Of a DNA stretch of 64,000 nt, positions 26,021 to 35,178 are shown piece by piece (within the stretch, counting starts at the first letter, position 1; the number at the start of each line of letters is the position of its first letter). The position numbers and the translations under genes were made by a program. The stretch is from assembly GCA_035998445.1 (NCBI GenBank), contig DASYHQ010000018.1:496001-560000 (forward strand). Direction: 5' to 3'. This DNA comes from Tepidisphaeraceae bacterium. Its GTDB lineage: Bacteria > Planctomycetota > Phycisphaerae > Tepidisphaerales > Tepidisphaeraceae. Below the pieces are notes generated by a model. The model saw only the letters and a list, made by a program, of their open reading frames with translations. It had not been told where the DNA came from and did not search any database.

Positions 26021-26341
26021 TTATTCAGGTTGCCGCGGCTCACCGTCCATGTCGACCTGGCCCTCGTCTTCCACCTCGATATGCATCAGGCTATCGGCGG
26101 CGGCGTCGGGGTCGTCGTTGAAGTCGGGTTGGACCTCGTCGTCGATCACGTTCAGATCGGGCTCGCCGGTGGCATCAGCATCGGTCGCGGCAATGGATTC
26201 GGCGTTCTCCTCAGCTTCCACGTTGCCGTCGACGAGGCTGGGGGGCACCTTCGATTTGTCGATGCCCTGGTCGCCGAGATAGCGGTTGCCGGCGCCGCGC
26301 ATCACGTTCTCGCTGTTGGGGTCGAATAGGCCTTGCGTCAT
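26021..26341 (-). CDS. Small acidic protein of unknown function
   Basis: 106 residues, strongly acidic, with no cysteine. The first 45 residues look folded (MTQGLFDPNSENVMRG, GNRYLGDQGIDKSKVPPSLV); the rest is a Glu/Asp/Ala-rich probably disordered tail. GGGAGA lies 6 bases before the ATG at 26341, which decides the start against longer in-frame options. It is divergent from the SpoIIE-type phosphatase with 111 bp between the starts, so the two may share a control region. I recognise no family. Confidence 0.65.
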   Translation of the reverse strand: MTQGLFDPNSENVMRGAGNRYLGDQGIDKSKVPPSLVDGNVEAEENAESIAATDADATGEPDLNVIDDEVQPDFNDDPDAAADSLMHIEVEDEGQVDMDGEPRQPE

Positions 26342-26452
26342 GACGTCTCCCAATCCTGAAAGAGTGAAGGAAATGCGCTGGCCGTCCGCTTCGTGATCGG
26401 TGCCATCGCACGTACAATCGTGGCCGGCCAACACGTGCAATCTTAGCCGCTT

Positions 26453-27748
26453 ATGACCGATCTCACCACGTTCTTTTCCGGCAAGCACACCTCTCCCTGG
26501 CAGGAGCGGCTGGCGTTCGTCATCAGCATGATGAAGGACATCAGCAGCCAAGCGGACGCCAAATCGCTAGTGGCCGCCTACAGCCGCTATATGAACCAGG
26601 TGATGCCGATCGACCGCCGGCTATCGCTGTCGCGCCGCGGCTTGCCGCACGGTTCGGTGCGCATCACGCGATCGAGCACGTGGACCGACGAGATCGACCC
26701 CTGGGGCAGTGACGCGCGGCTGCCGATATTCACGTCCGGCCTGCTCAGCGAGATGATCTACCGCGACGGCCCGACCGTCATTAACGACCTTCAACTGGAC
26801 CCGAACGATCCGGCGTGCGAATACCTGGAAGGCATGGGCTCGCTGACGGCGTTGCCGTTGTACGACCAGGGCGAGGCGCTGAACATGGTGGTGTCGCTGC
26901 GCCGGGCGCGCGACACGTTTACGCCCGACACGCTGCCCGAATACGTGTGGACCGCCAACCTGTTTGGCCGGGCCACGCACAACCTGGTGCTGGGCGACGA
27001 GGTGCGCAAGGCGTACGACGCCATCGACCGCGAACTGCAAACGGTGGCGGCCGTGCAGCACTCGCTGTTGCCACAGGAACTGCCCAAGCTGGCGACGCTG
27101 GAGATCGCCGCCCACTACGTCACCAGCCGCTGGGCGGGTGGCGACTACTACGACTTCTTCCCGATCGACGCGCACCGCTGTGGCATTTTAATCGCCGATG
27201 TCAGTGGTCATCGCACCCCGGCGGCGGTGTTCATGGCGGTCACGCACTCGCTCGCGCACACCGCGCCCGACCCCGCCGACCCCGACGCGTTCCTGCGGCA
27301 CATCAACCGCGGCTTGTGCCGGCACTACACGCGCGAGACCGGCCGGTTCGTCACCGCGTTCTACGGCGTGTACGACGACGACGCCCGCACGATCACCTTC
27401 GCCAACGCCGGTCACCCCCCGCCGCACGTGCGGCGGTCGAGCGCCAACGTCTTCGAACTCGATGGCAACAGCGGCATCCCACTCGGCATCCTGGACGACG
27501 AGACCTATGCCGTCGACACCGTCCACCTCTGCGAAGGCGACCTCGTCGTGCTCTACACCGACGGCGTCACCGAGACCCGCAACGGCGCCGACGAACTCTT
27601 CGGCACCGAACGCCTCGACGTCGCCATGATGCAGGCCGAGTCCACCCCCCCGCTGATGCTGGCCGCCGTGCTGGGCGCGATGGACGCCTTCCGGGCTGGC
27701 GTAACGCACATGGACGACGTCACCCTGCTCGCCGCCCGCGTGCGGTAG
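26453..27748 (+). CDS. GAF-linked PP2C/SpoIIE-type serine phosphatase
   Basis: 431 residues. The N-terminal half (about 10-180) looks like a GAF-type sensor, and a short helical linker leads to a PP2C-like SpoIIE/RsbU phosphatase (about 195-430). Metal-binding aspartates are in WAGGDYYDFF near 226 and IADVSGH near 246, and the C-terminal acidic motif is in VLYTDGVTETRN near 363 and HMDDVTLLAAR near 420. Family members dephosphorylate anti-sigma-factor antagonists in partner-switching. No RsbW or RsbV homologue is in the window, so its partner is elsewhere. No membrane segment, so cytoplasmic. Confidence 0.9.
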   Translation: MTDLTTFFSGKHTSPWQERLAFVISMMKDISSQADAKSLVAAYSRYMNQVMPIDRRLSLSRRGLPHGSVRITRSSTWTDEIDPWGSDARLPIFTSGLLSEMIYRDGPTVINDLQLDPNDPACEYLEGMGSLTALPLYDQGEALNMVVSLRRARDTFTPDTLPEYVWTANLFGRATHNLVLGDEVRKAYDAIDRELQTVAAVQHSLLPQELPKLATLEIAAHYVTSRWAGGDYYDFFPIDAHRCGILIADVSGHRTPAAVFMAVTHSLAHTAPDPADPDAFLRHINRGLCRHYTRETGRFVTAFYGVYDDDARTITFANAGHPPPHVRRSSANVFELDGNSGIPLGILDDETYAVDTVHLCEGDLVVLYTDGVTETRNGADELFGTERLDVAMMQAESTPPLMLAAVLGAMDAFRAGVTHMDDVTLLAARVR

Positions 27749-27772
27749 AGCGCGAGGGACCGGCTCCTCTTT

Positions 27773-28247
27773 CTTCTGTAGGACAGACATTCCTGTCTGT
27801 GTCTCTTTACTCTTCCTCCTGGTGGGACGGATATTCTTGTCTGTCTCGATCTTTCTGCGCAACAAATGCGAACACGAAGGTCACGAAGGGAGAGCACGAA
27901 GACCACGAAGAAGACCGGTGACCCTTACCTGCGGCGGTCTGGGTAAGGCAACACGCGAATCCATGCACCATTTTGCACCATTGTGCACCATCGGTTGATG
28001 GCGAACGGACTTAGACTGGCTCGCGCGTCGTCTATTCGGTTGTCAAAGAGCTCACTATCCATCTCTACGCCCGCGCTGCGCGGAAGAGATGGTGTCGGCG
28101 CAACGCGCTTCGGATTCTTCGTGTCCTCCTTCATACCTTCGCGCCTTCGTGGCTCCCCTCTTTGATCGCGGCTAGCACCACGTGGCAGACAAGAATGTCC
28201 GTCCCACAGGGAGAGACAGGCCCGAATGCCTGTCCTACAGCAGACGC
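27773..28247. repeat. Family B composite element, copy 2 (about 475 bp)
   Basis: The left end is TCTTCTGTAGGACAGACATT with two hairpins; the right end, inverted, has two hairpins and closes with TGTCCTACAG. The core repeats the three TGCACCAT words at 10-bp spacing (about 27962-27991), then TTGTCAAAGAGCTC and ATCTCTACGCCCGCGCTGCG. The arms are shorter than in copy 1 (two hairpins instead of three). No protein-like ORF is seen. Confidence 0.85.
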
Positions 28248-28268
28248 CCCCCGGCGGCGGCGGCGCGG

Positions 28269-30758
28269 TTACTGGTCTTTTAGGATCACGGCCTGCATTA
28301 CCAGTTGGATGAACTCGCCGCGGTAGCCGTTCTTGTCCTCGCCCTTGGCGCTCGTGGCGATCTTCAGCACATGGCCGAGCGTGGCGTCGCCCTTGTGCGG
28401 CGAGTCGCGCAGAACCATCCCGAACGCCGCCACCGCGGTGGCGAACTTGAAGTCGGTCGACGCCGTGGCGAACGCGTGGCCGGCGTCGGTTACCGGGAAC
28501 TGCAGCAGCTTGCTCGTGCCCTGCTCCAGCGGCGCATCGGGGGCCTTGTAACGCAGCTTCAGTGTCAGCAACTCATCACCCCCCGCGACCGGCTTGGACG
28601 CGTCCACCTGCGGTTGATACTTCAGCGGATCGACCCCCGGCAGCGTCGTCGGTGGCTTCACGCCGACCGGTACCACCTCGTACAGCGCCGTCACCGTATG
28701 ACCCGCGCCGATCTCGCCGGCGTCCTTCTTGTCGTCGTTGAAATCCTCCTTGGCCAGCATGCGGTTCTCGTAGCCAATCAAGCGGTACGAATCCACCTTC
28801 GCCGGGTTGAACTCGACCTGGATCTTCACGTCCTTGGCGATGGTGACGAGCGTGCCGTTCATCTGCTCGACGAGCGTCTTCTTCGCCTCGGCCAGCGTGT
28901 CGATGTAGGCGTAGTTGCCATTGCCCTTGTCGGCCAGCTTCTCCATCGTCGAATCCTTCACGTTCCCCATGCCGTACCCGAGCACGGAGAGGAAGACGCC
29001 AGATTTCGCCTTCTCCTCGATCATGCGAGTAAGGTCGCCCTCGTTGGTGACGCCAACGTTGAAGTCACCATCGGTGCAGAGGATGACGCGGTTGACGCCG
29101 TTCTTGATGAACGCGCTGGCCGCCTGCTCGTACGCCAGCGTGATGCCCGCGGCCCCGTTGGTGCTGCCGCCGGCCTCCAGGCGATCGATGGCGGCGAGGA
29201 TGGCGTCACGGCCGGCAGACGCCTCGGCCGGCAACCGTTTCACTTCGTCAAGAAAGTCCGATTCGACCTGCTTCTGGTTCGCAGGTTGGCCGTTGATAGT
29301 GACGATCTTCGGCTGGTATTTCTCGTTCCACAACCGATTCGCGCGGTCGATAACCGATCCGTCAGTCTTCGTCCCCACCGTCGTCGGTGGCAACACCAAC
29401 CCACTGCTGCCCGCGTACACCGCGATCGTCACCTTGTCCTGTGCGTTCAGTTCGCGAACGAGCATCTTCATGCTCTCCTTCAGCAACGGCAGCTTGTTTT
29501 GCGATTGCATCGAGCCCGAGACGTCGATCAGAAAGACAAGGTTCTTCGGCGTCTCCTTGATGGCCTTGTCCTGCGACGCATCCTTGCCGCGCAGCGCCAC
29601 CCGGACGAGCCGATGGGCCGGGTTCCACGGCGTCGCTGCGATTTCGACGTTCGCCGCGAACGGTGCATCGCCGTCGGGCTGCGGGTAGTCGTACGGGAAG
29701 TAGTTCACCAACTCCTCAATCCGCACCGCATCCGCCGGCGGCAGTTGCCCGTCGTTCAGGAACCGCCTGACGTTCGAGTACGACGCGGTGTCGACGTCGA
29801 TCGAAAACGTCGATAGCGGGTTCTGCGCCGCGGCTAAGAACGGGTGGTCGTGAATGCGGGCGTAGGACTCGGTGTTGAACGAGCCATCATGGCGAACTGT
29901 CTCTTTCAGCCCATCTGCAATCCATCCGTTCGGTGGGCTCTCTAGCCGAAACATCTCGTCCGCTGCAATTGCCATTCTCGGATGCTGGTTTACGCTGAAT
30001 TTGCTATCCGAGGGATTGGGTCGACCCGCGGCCAGCGCCGGTGGCGGACCTGCAGAGGCCAGCGACGGACGCCACGCAAGCTGCTGCGGCTGCTGCTGCC
30101 CGCTATTCCCCGGATTCGGGATGCCGCCTACTTCCGCACCTTCGACAACTCCAGCCAGAGTTTGACCACCCAACAAAAGCGTCGAGTCATCCGACACGTT
30201 CGCTTGAGTTTGCACATCGGTTCGCACGCCCCGCTGCGGAGGGGGGGCACCTACCGCCATGCCAGTGTTCGGCACCGCGCCTGGCTCTCGGGCCGCAGGG
30301 GCGGCGGCGATCTCCCCCTCCCGTGTGATAACCATGTTGCTAGGTGGAGCGCCGAGTGAATACGCAGGCTGCTGATGCGCCAGATACGAATGTCCGTTGG
30401 GGGCACGCTGTTCGTTGTACGTCATCACCGAAACCGCCACCGTCGCCGCCAGGACGATGCTGGCGGCGGCGGCGATTGTGGTGGGCCGGCGGTAGAAGGC
30501 GGGCCGCCCCTTGTTGGCCCCGCCCGTTACCGTCGTGGTTGCATTCAGGATCGCCGCCCGTTGCGGGAGCGTGAGGGAGGTCGCGGGCTCGACGGCCAAC
30601 GCGGCCTGCAGTTCCACGGCGGTGGCGCGGATGGCGGTGACGGTGTCACGGGCGGCCGGGTTGGATTCCAGGTACGCCTCGACCTTCGCGGTGGCTTCGG
30701 GCGAGAGCTCGCCAAGGGCGTAGGCGGTCAGGGTGGCGTCGTCGATTTCGTGTGACAT
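28269..30758 (-). CDS. VWA-domain (YfbK-type) protein with anti-sigma-like N-terminus
   Basis: 829 residues. The N-terminus (about 1-60) resembles the helical anti-sigma/zf-HC2 fold (MSHEIDDATLTAYALGELSP) but lacks Cys/His zinc ligands. One membrane helix follows (about 97-115). A low-complexity Pro/Ala/Gln stretch (about 120-260) leads to a YfbK-type region (about 300-370, with FSIDVDTASYSNVRRFL). Then comes a von Willebrand A domain with an intact MIDAS (FLIDVSGSMQSQ near 420; GGSTNGAAG; CTDGDFNVG) and a conserved C-terminal domain to LQFPVTDAG and beyond. It lies after the ECF sigma gene at 30921, with only a family A repeat between. The ATG at 30758 is preferred; the longer frame enters that repeat. 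Confidence 0.85.
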   Translation of the reverse strand: MSHEIDDATLTAYALGELSPEATAKVEAYLESNPAARDTVTAIRATAVELQAALAVEPATSLTLPQRAAILNATTTVTGGANKGRPAFYRRPTTIAAAASIVLAATVAVSVMTYNEQRAPNGHSYLAHQQPAYSLGAPPSNMVITREGEIAAAPAAREPGAVPNTGMAVGAPPPQRGVRTDVQTQANVSDDSTLLLGGQTLAGVVEGAEVGGIPNPGNSGQQQPQQLAWRPSLASAGPPPALAAGRPNPSDSKFSVNQHPRMAIAADEMFRLESPPNGWIADGLKETVRHDGSFNTESYARIHDHPFLAAAQNPLSTFSIDVDTASYSNVRRFLNDGQLPPADAVRIEELVNYFPYDYPQPDGDAPFAANVEIAATPWNPAHRLVRVALRGKDASQDKAIKETPKNLVFLIDVSGSMQSQNKLPLLKESMKMLVRELNAQDKVTIAVYAGSSGLVLPPTTVGTKTDGSVIDRANRLWNEKYQPKIVTINGQPANQKQVESDFLDEVKRLPAEASAGRDAILAAIDRLEAGGSTNGAAGITLAYEQAASAFIKNGVNRVILCTDGDFNVGVTNEGDLTRMIEEKAKSGVFLSVLGYGMGNVKDSTMEKLADKGNGNYAYIDTLAEAKKTLVEQMNGTLVTIAKDVKIQVEFNPAKVDSYRLIGYENRMLAKEDFNDDKKDAGEIGAGHTVTALYEVVPVGVKPPTTLPGVDPLKYQPQVDASKPVAGGDELLTLKLRYKAPDAPLEQGTSKLLQFPVTDAGHAFATASTDFKFATAVAAFGMVLRDSPHKGDATLGHVLKIATSAKGEDKNGYRGEFIQLVMQAVILKDQ

Positions 30759-30777
30759 GGGGATGTCCTTGTTCTTC

Positions 30778-30917
30778 CGTGGCATGGGCGTCTCGCCAAT
30801 GCGTGCGGTAAGGCGGATAGTTCCGTTTCTAAGTGCCGCTGGGTCATCGTGGTTCGGCACCAATCAAGTCTCTCGTTCCAATCCAAAAGCATGGGCGAGA
30901 CGCCCATGCCACGGTTG
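30778..30917. repeat. Family A REPIN-like pair, copy 3
   Basis: Units CATGGGCGTCTCGCCAATG and CATGGGCGAGACGCCCATG in inverted orientation, flanked by CCGTGG and CCACGG. It lies exactly between the ECF sigma stop (30921) and the VWA gene start (30758), so it sits inside a probable two-gene transcript. Confidence 0.88.
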
Positions 30918-30920
30918 GAC

Positions 30921-31430
30921 CTAAGTCACGCACTTCTCGCGGATCGTTTTCAAACCGGTGCTGATCAGAAAACCGACGTTCGATTCGCTGAGCTGCGTGA
31001 CCGCGGCGATCTCGCGGTAGCTGAGGCCGTGCTGGAACTTTAAGCGGATCGCTTCCTGCTGGTTCGGTGGCAGCGTCGCCAGCAGTCGAACGATGCCGGC
31101 GGTCGATTCGGACCGTTCGGCCGACTCGGGGGGCTCCGGCACGGTGCTCGTGAACTCGGCGACCGCGGCGTCATCCAGTTGCGTCATCCGACCCTCCTTG
31201 CGTTTGGCGTCCAATGCCTTGTTGCGGCAGACGGTGTAGAGCCACGCCTGCAAATTGCCGTTGAGCTCGTGCGGGCGGCTGCGGCACAGCTGCAGGAACG
31301 TCTCCTGCACCACCTCGCGGGCATTCTCGACCCGCCCGACGATCCGCAGGGCGTACGCGATCAGCGGCCGCTCGTAGCGGTCGATTGTGTCGCGCAGGCC
31401 GGGGGCGTCGTCGGGTGGGGTTGGTGTCAT
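30921..31430 (-). CDS. ECF RNA polymerase sigma factor
   Basis: 169 residues. The sigma-70 region 2 helix lies at about 18-85 (ENAREVVQETFLQLCRSRP, LQAWLYTVCRNKALD). Region 4 lies at about 115-165 (LATLPPNQQEAIRLKF, LSYREIAAVTQLSESNV). Length and lack of region 3 fit the extracytoplasmic-function group. The downstream VWA protein has an anti-sigma-like cytoplasmic head, so the two probably form a transmembrane signalling pair. The start at 31430 is chosen because region 2 begins soon after; no strong Shine-Dalgarno is seen. Confidence 0.9.
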   Translation of the reverse strand: MTPTPPDDAPGLRDTIDRYERPLIAYALRIVGRVENAREVVQETFLQLCRSRPHELNGNLQAWLYTVCRNKALDAKRKEGRMTQLDDAAVAEFTSTVPEPPESAERSESTAGIVRLLATLPPNQQEAIRLKFQHGLSYREIAAVTQLSESNVGFLISTGLKTIREKCVT

Positions 31431-31550
31431 TGCATGGGCTCGCCGGTTGCGTCTGCAGGTATAACGGACGAGCGTGGGATTCCTTAGTTTCGAATTATTT
31501 CACTGTAGAGGCGCGCGTGTGGTGGGTTCATCCGTGCGGCAGGCAAACGC

Positions 31551-31653
31551 ATGTCATCCCGAAGGCAGCGGTAGCGACCTGAGAGGTCTCAAACGACGGA
31601 AGCTCCAGTTCGTGGGAGATCCCTCGGGTCGCTACAGCTCCCCTCCGGATGAC
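31551..31653. repeat. Family C hairpin, copy 4
   Basis: Arms TGTCATCCCGAAGGCAGCGG and, inverted, CTCCCCTCCGGATGAC, with inner GAGAGGTCTC and GAGATCCCTC. It lies in the divergent gap between the sigma gene and the leuC-like gene. A TATACT -10-like word follows at about 31723, 48 bases before the leuC-like start. Confidence 0.75.
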
Positions 31654-31770
31654 TACAGCGCGCAGTTGCATCCTCGAGCCGACGAGCCACTGCAGCACAT
31701 AGAAGCCAGTTGACGGGCATGCTATACTCTGCCACTTACGTTATTTCAGACGTTGACAGGAGCTTGCTAC

Positions 31771-33174
31771 ATGCCCGGTATGACGATGACGGAAAAGATC
31801 CTCGCGAAGCACGCGGGGAAAGGCCATGTGACCCCCGGTGACAACATCTGGGTAGACGTGGACGTGCTGATGACCCACGACGTCTGCGGGCCGGGCACCA
31901 TCGGCATTTTCCACGAGAAGTTCGGCCGTGAGGCGAAGGTTTGGGACAAGGACCGCGTGGTGGTCATCCCCGATCACTACATCTTCACCGCCGACCAGAA
32001 GTGCCATCGTAACATCCAGATCCTTCGCGACTTCACGAAGGAACAGGGTCTGAAATACTACTACGACCCCGAGTTCGTGAAGGCCGAGGGCATGCCCACG
32101 CCCTACCGCGACCCGACCAAAACGAGCTACAAGGGCGTCTGCCACAAGGCCCTGCCGGAAGAGGGCCACGTGCGCCCCGGTGAGATCATGCTGGGCACCG
32201 ACAGCCACACCTGCACCGCCGGGGCGTTCGGCATGTTCGCGTCGGGTGTCGGTAATACCGATGCTGCGTTCACGCTTGGCACCGGAAAGACCTGGCTGAA
32301 GGTGCCGCCGACGATGAAGTTCACCTTCAACGGGCAGATCCCCCCCTACCTGACGGCCAAGGACCTCATCCTGGCGGTGATCGGGCAGATCGGGGTCGAC
32401 GGCGCCACCTACCGCACGATGTACTTCGCCGGCGACGGCATCAGCAGCCTGACGCTCGAAGACCGCATGACGCTGACCAACATGGCCATCGAGGCCGGTG
32501 GCAAGAACGGCGTGTGCGACGTCGACGAGAAGACGCTGCGCTATGTTCGCGCCCGGTCGAACCGCCCGAACTGGGAAGTGTTCACCGACGACAAGGATGC
32601 CAGTTACTTCGCCGAGTACGAATGGGACCTGAGCACCATGGAACCCATGGTCGCCAAGCCCCACAGCCCCGACAACAAGGACACGGCCTACAACTGCCGT
32701 TCGGTGAAGCTGGACCGCGCCTACATCGGCAGCTGCACCGGTGGCAAGATCACCGACATGATCTTCGCGGCCAACCTGCTGAAGGGGCACACCGTCAAGA
32801 TCCCGACGTTCGTCGTCCCCGGCAGCACCGAGGTGCACGCCGACATGCAGCGCCTGAACCTGCGCGGCGTGCCGAAGGACACCAACGAAAAGAGCATCGA
32901 GGACGTCCTGAACGACGCCAACTGCCTGATCGGCCCCAGCGGTTGCGCCGCCTGCCTTGGCGGGCCCAGCGACACGTTCGGGCGATTGAACCAGGCCGAG
33001 GTCTGCATCAGCACGACCAACCGCAATTTCCCCGGCCGCATGGGCAGCACGAAGAGCGCGGTCTACCTGGCGTCGCCACTGACGGTGGCCGCGAGTGCAT
33101 TGACGGGCTACGTCACCGATCCGCGCGAGTACGTGAGCGCCCCGATCGAGACCGGCATGGCTGGCGTGATGTAG
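31771..33174 (+). CDS. leuC: 3-isopropylmalate dehydratase large subunit / homoaconitase-type (LeuC-like)
   Basis: 467 residues, the usual LeuC length. An aconitase-superfamily hydro-lyase with a [4Fe-4S] cluster; the leucine-pathway reaction swaps 2- and 3-isopropylmalate. Cluster cysteines are visible as IGSCTGGKITD near 318 and SGCAACLGG near 391. LGTDSHTCTAGAFGMFASG near 146 is the substrate-binding signature. AGGAG sits 9 bases before the ATG at 31771, which decides the start. The small subunit (leuD) is not adjacent: a terminator and galK follow. Homoaconitase or a citramalate-pathway enzyme remains possible. Confidence 0.85.
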   Translation: MPGMTMTEKILAKHAGKGHVTPGDNIWVDVDVLMTHDVCGPGTIGIFHEKFGREAKVWDKDRVVVIPDHYIFTADQKCHRNIQILRDFTKEQGLKYYYDPEFVKAEGMPTPYRDPTKTSYKGVCHKALPEEGHVRPGEIMLGTDSHTCTAGAFGMFASGVGNTDAAFTLGTGKTWLKVPPTMKFTFNGQIPPYLTAKDLILAVIGQIGVDGATYRTMYFAGDGISSLTLEDRMTLTNMAIEAGGKNGVCDVDEKTLRYVRARSNRPNWEVFTDDKDASYFAEYEWDLSTMEPMVAKPHSPDNKDTAYNCRSVKLDRAYIGSCTGGKITDMIFAANLLKGHTVKIPTFVVPGSTEVHADMQRLNLRGVPKDTNEKSIEDVLNDANCLIGPSGCAACLGGPSDTFGRLNQAEVCISTTNRNFPGRMGSTKSAVYLASPLTVAASALTGYVTDPREYVSAPIETGMAGVM

Positions 33175-33196
33175 ATCGCACCGGCATTTGAAACAG

Positions 33197-33239
33197 ACGC
33201 CTGCGGTTCCGCTGAAGAGCTGGGCCGCAGGCGTTTTTC
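33197..33239 (+). terminator. Intrinsic terminator after the leuC-like gene
   Basis: A 10-bp perfect stem ACGCCTGCGG/CCGCAGGCGT with an 18-base loop and a TTTTT tract, 22 bases after the stop codon. It separates leuC from galK. Confidence 0.88.
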
Positions 33240-33314
33240 TTGCGCGGCACGTCACGGCCGCGCCCGCGTTGCTCGCTTGCGGCTTGGCTTTCCCGCACGT
33301 ACCTTCCCCGCACC

Positions 33315-34487
33315 ATGCAGATCGACACCAGCGACATCAAGCAACAGTTCACGAAAGCCTTCGGCACCGAAGGCGGACGCGTCCACGTCTTACGCTCCCC
33401 CGGTCGGGTCAACCTGATCGGCGAGCACACCGACTACAACGATGGCTTCGTCTTCCCGATGGCGATCGAGCCGCACGTGTTGTTCGCGTTTCGGGCGCGT
33501 ACGGATGGGCTGGTCCGCATGGTCAGCACCGTCTACCCCGACCAGTTCGTCGAGTTCTCGGTGAACGAGCCAATCGAGCGCGGCGAACCCAAGTGGTCGA
33601 ACTACCTCCGTGGCGCCGCGGCCGAGCTGGTGAAGGCGGGCATTCCGCTGGTCGGCATGGATCTGCTGCTCGACAACACCCTGCCCATGGGTGGCGGGCT
33701 CTCCAGCAGCGCTGCCTTGGAAGTCGGCACGGCCCGTGCCCTGCTGGCGCTTGCGGGGCTGGAGATGGACGAGACGCGCATCGCGCTGCTGGCCCAAAAG
33801 GCCGAACACGAGTTTGCGCTCGTGCCCTGCGGCATTATGGACCAGACGATCGTCACCAGCGGCCGGGCGGGCCACGCGATGCTGCTGGACTGCCGCGACA
33901 ACTCCAAGACGTTCATCCCGCTGGACTCGAACGAGCTGCGCGTCGTCATCGTCAACAGCATGGTCAAGCACGAGCTGTCCGGCGGTGAATACGCCGAGCG
34001 CCGCCATCAGTGCGAGGAGGGCGTCGCGTTCTTCCAGAAGATCGACCCGAACGTGAAGGCGCTTCGCGACGTGACGATGAAGCAGGTCGAGGACGCCAAG
34101 GGCCAGCTGCGCGACGTCGTCTTCCGCCGATGCCGGCACGTGGTGGGTGAGAACGCCCGCGCGACCCGCTACGCGACGCTGCTGTCGACCAAGGGATACG
34201 AACAGGCCGGCGAGCTGATGGTGCAGAGCCACAACTCGCTGCGCGACGACTACAACGTATCGACGCCGGAACTGGACCTGCTGGTGGTGGAATCGATGAA
34301 GGTCAAGGGCGTCTACGGCGCCCGCATGACCGGTGGTGGCTTCGGTGGCTGCATCGTCGCGCTCGTTCAGCCGCGGGCCGTGCAGGCGTTGACCGACCAC
34401 CTGAACAAGGTCTACCCCGAGAAGGTCGGCGAGCAACCCGGCATCTACGTCACCACCGCGACCAACGGCACCGAGTTGATCGAGTAG
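33315..34487 (+). CDS. galK: Galactokinase
   Basis: 390 residues, normal for GalK. Phosphorylates galactose in the Leloir pathway. The three GHMP-kinase motifs are present: GRVNLIGEHTDYNDGFVFP near 29, PMGGGLSSSAALEVG near 124, and GARMTGGGFGGCIVAL near 335. The catalytic aspartate lies in CGIMDQTIV. The ATG at 33315 gives the usual start; the upstream frame overlaps the leuC terminator. No galT or galE is in the window, so the pathway is scattered. A clear Shine-Dalgarno is missing. Confidence 0.95.
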   Translation: MQIDTSDIKQQFTKAFGTEGGRVHVLRSPGRVNLIGEHTDYNDGFVFPMAIEPHVLFAFRARTDGLVRMVSTVYPDQFVEFSVNEPIERGEPKWSNYLRGAAAELVKAGIPLVGMDLLLDNTLPMGGGLSSSAALEVGTARALLALAGLEMDETRIALLAQKAEHEFALVPCGIMDQTIVTSGRAGHAMLLDCRDNSKTFIPLDSNELRVVIVNSMVKHELSGGEYAERRHQCEEGVAFFQKIDPNVKALRDVTMKQVEDAKGQLRDVVFRRCRHVVGENARATRYATLLSTKGYEQAGELMVQSHNSLRDDYNVSTPELDLLVVESMKVKGVYGARMTGGGFGGCIVALVQPRAVQALTDHLNKVYPEKVGEQPGIYVTTATNGTELIE

Positions 34488-34563
34488 CATCGATCTCCAC
34501 CTGTTACACTTCCATTGTCCGTGAACGAAAACCGTCACCCATCCAAAGAAGGGGAACGCACTC

Positions 34564-35160
34564 ATGGCCCAACCGCAAACCGACCGCTTCTCGCACGACC
34601 GCTACCTCATCCGCCAGAAGGTCTTCAAACTCTTCGGCGAGGCATTTCACGTCTACGACGCGGCCGACAACGTCGTGCTGTACTCGAAGATGAAGGCCTT
34701 CAAGCTAAAGGAGGATCTGCGCCTCTACACGAACGAGGACATGAAGACCGAGGTGCTGCGCATACAGGCCAAGTCGATCATCGACTTCCGCGCCGGCTAC
34801 GAGGTGTACGACTCGCTCGCCGGCCAGCGGGTGGGCTCGCTGCGCCGTCACGGGTTCAAGAGCATGATTCGCGACGAGTGGTCGGTGATGGACGCGAACG
34901 AAAACGTGATCGCGACCGTTCGCGAGGACAGCCAGATCCTGGCGCTGATCCGCCGGTTCATCGAGGCGGCCTCGATGTTCCTGCCGCAGAAGTACCACAT
35001 GGAGATGAACGGCCAGACCGTCGTCACCTACCATCAAAACTTCAACCCGTTCGTGAAGAAGCTCGAGGTGCACGTGATCGACCCGCAGTGCAAGCTGGAC
35101 CGCCGGCTGGCGCTGGCGACCGGCATCCTGCTGAGCGCGATCGAGGGGCGCGAGGGGTAA
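34564..35160 (+). CDS. LURP-one/tubby-like family protein
   Basis: 198 residues. The pattern of short beta strands (FKLFGEAFHVYDAADN, LYSKMKAFKLKEDLRLY, EVLRIQAKSIIDFRAGYEVYD, MEMNGQTVVTYHQN) matches the LURP-one-related/DUF567 fold, a tubby-like barrel whose bacterial role is unclear (lipid binding or membrane tethering in relatives). GGGGAA lies 8 bases before the ATG. It follows galK by 77 bp and precedes the hydrolase by 18 bp, so the two are probably co-transcribed. The family call is by eye. Confidence 0.72.
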   Translation: MAQPQTDRFSHDRYLIRQKVFKLFGEAFHVYDAADNVVLYSKMKAFKLKEDLRLYTNEDMKTEVLRIQAKSIIDFRAGYEVYDSLAGQRVGSLRRHGFKSMIRDEWSVMDANENVIATVREDSQILALIRRFIEAASMFLPQKYHMEMNGQTVVTYHQNFNPFVKKLEVHVIDPQCKLDRRLALATGILLSAIEGREG

Positions 35161-35178
35161 CAGCGGAGCGCCTGACCC

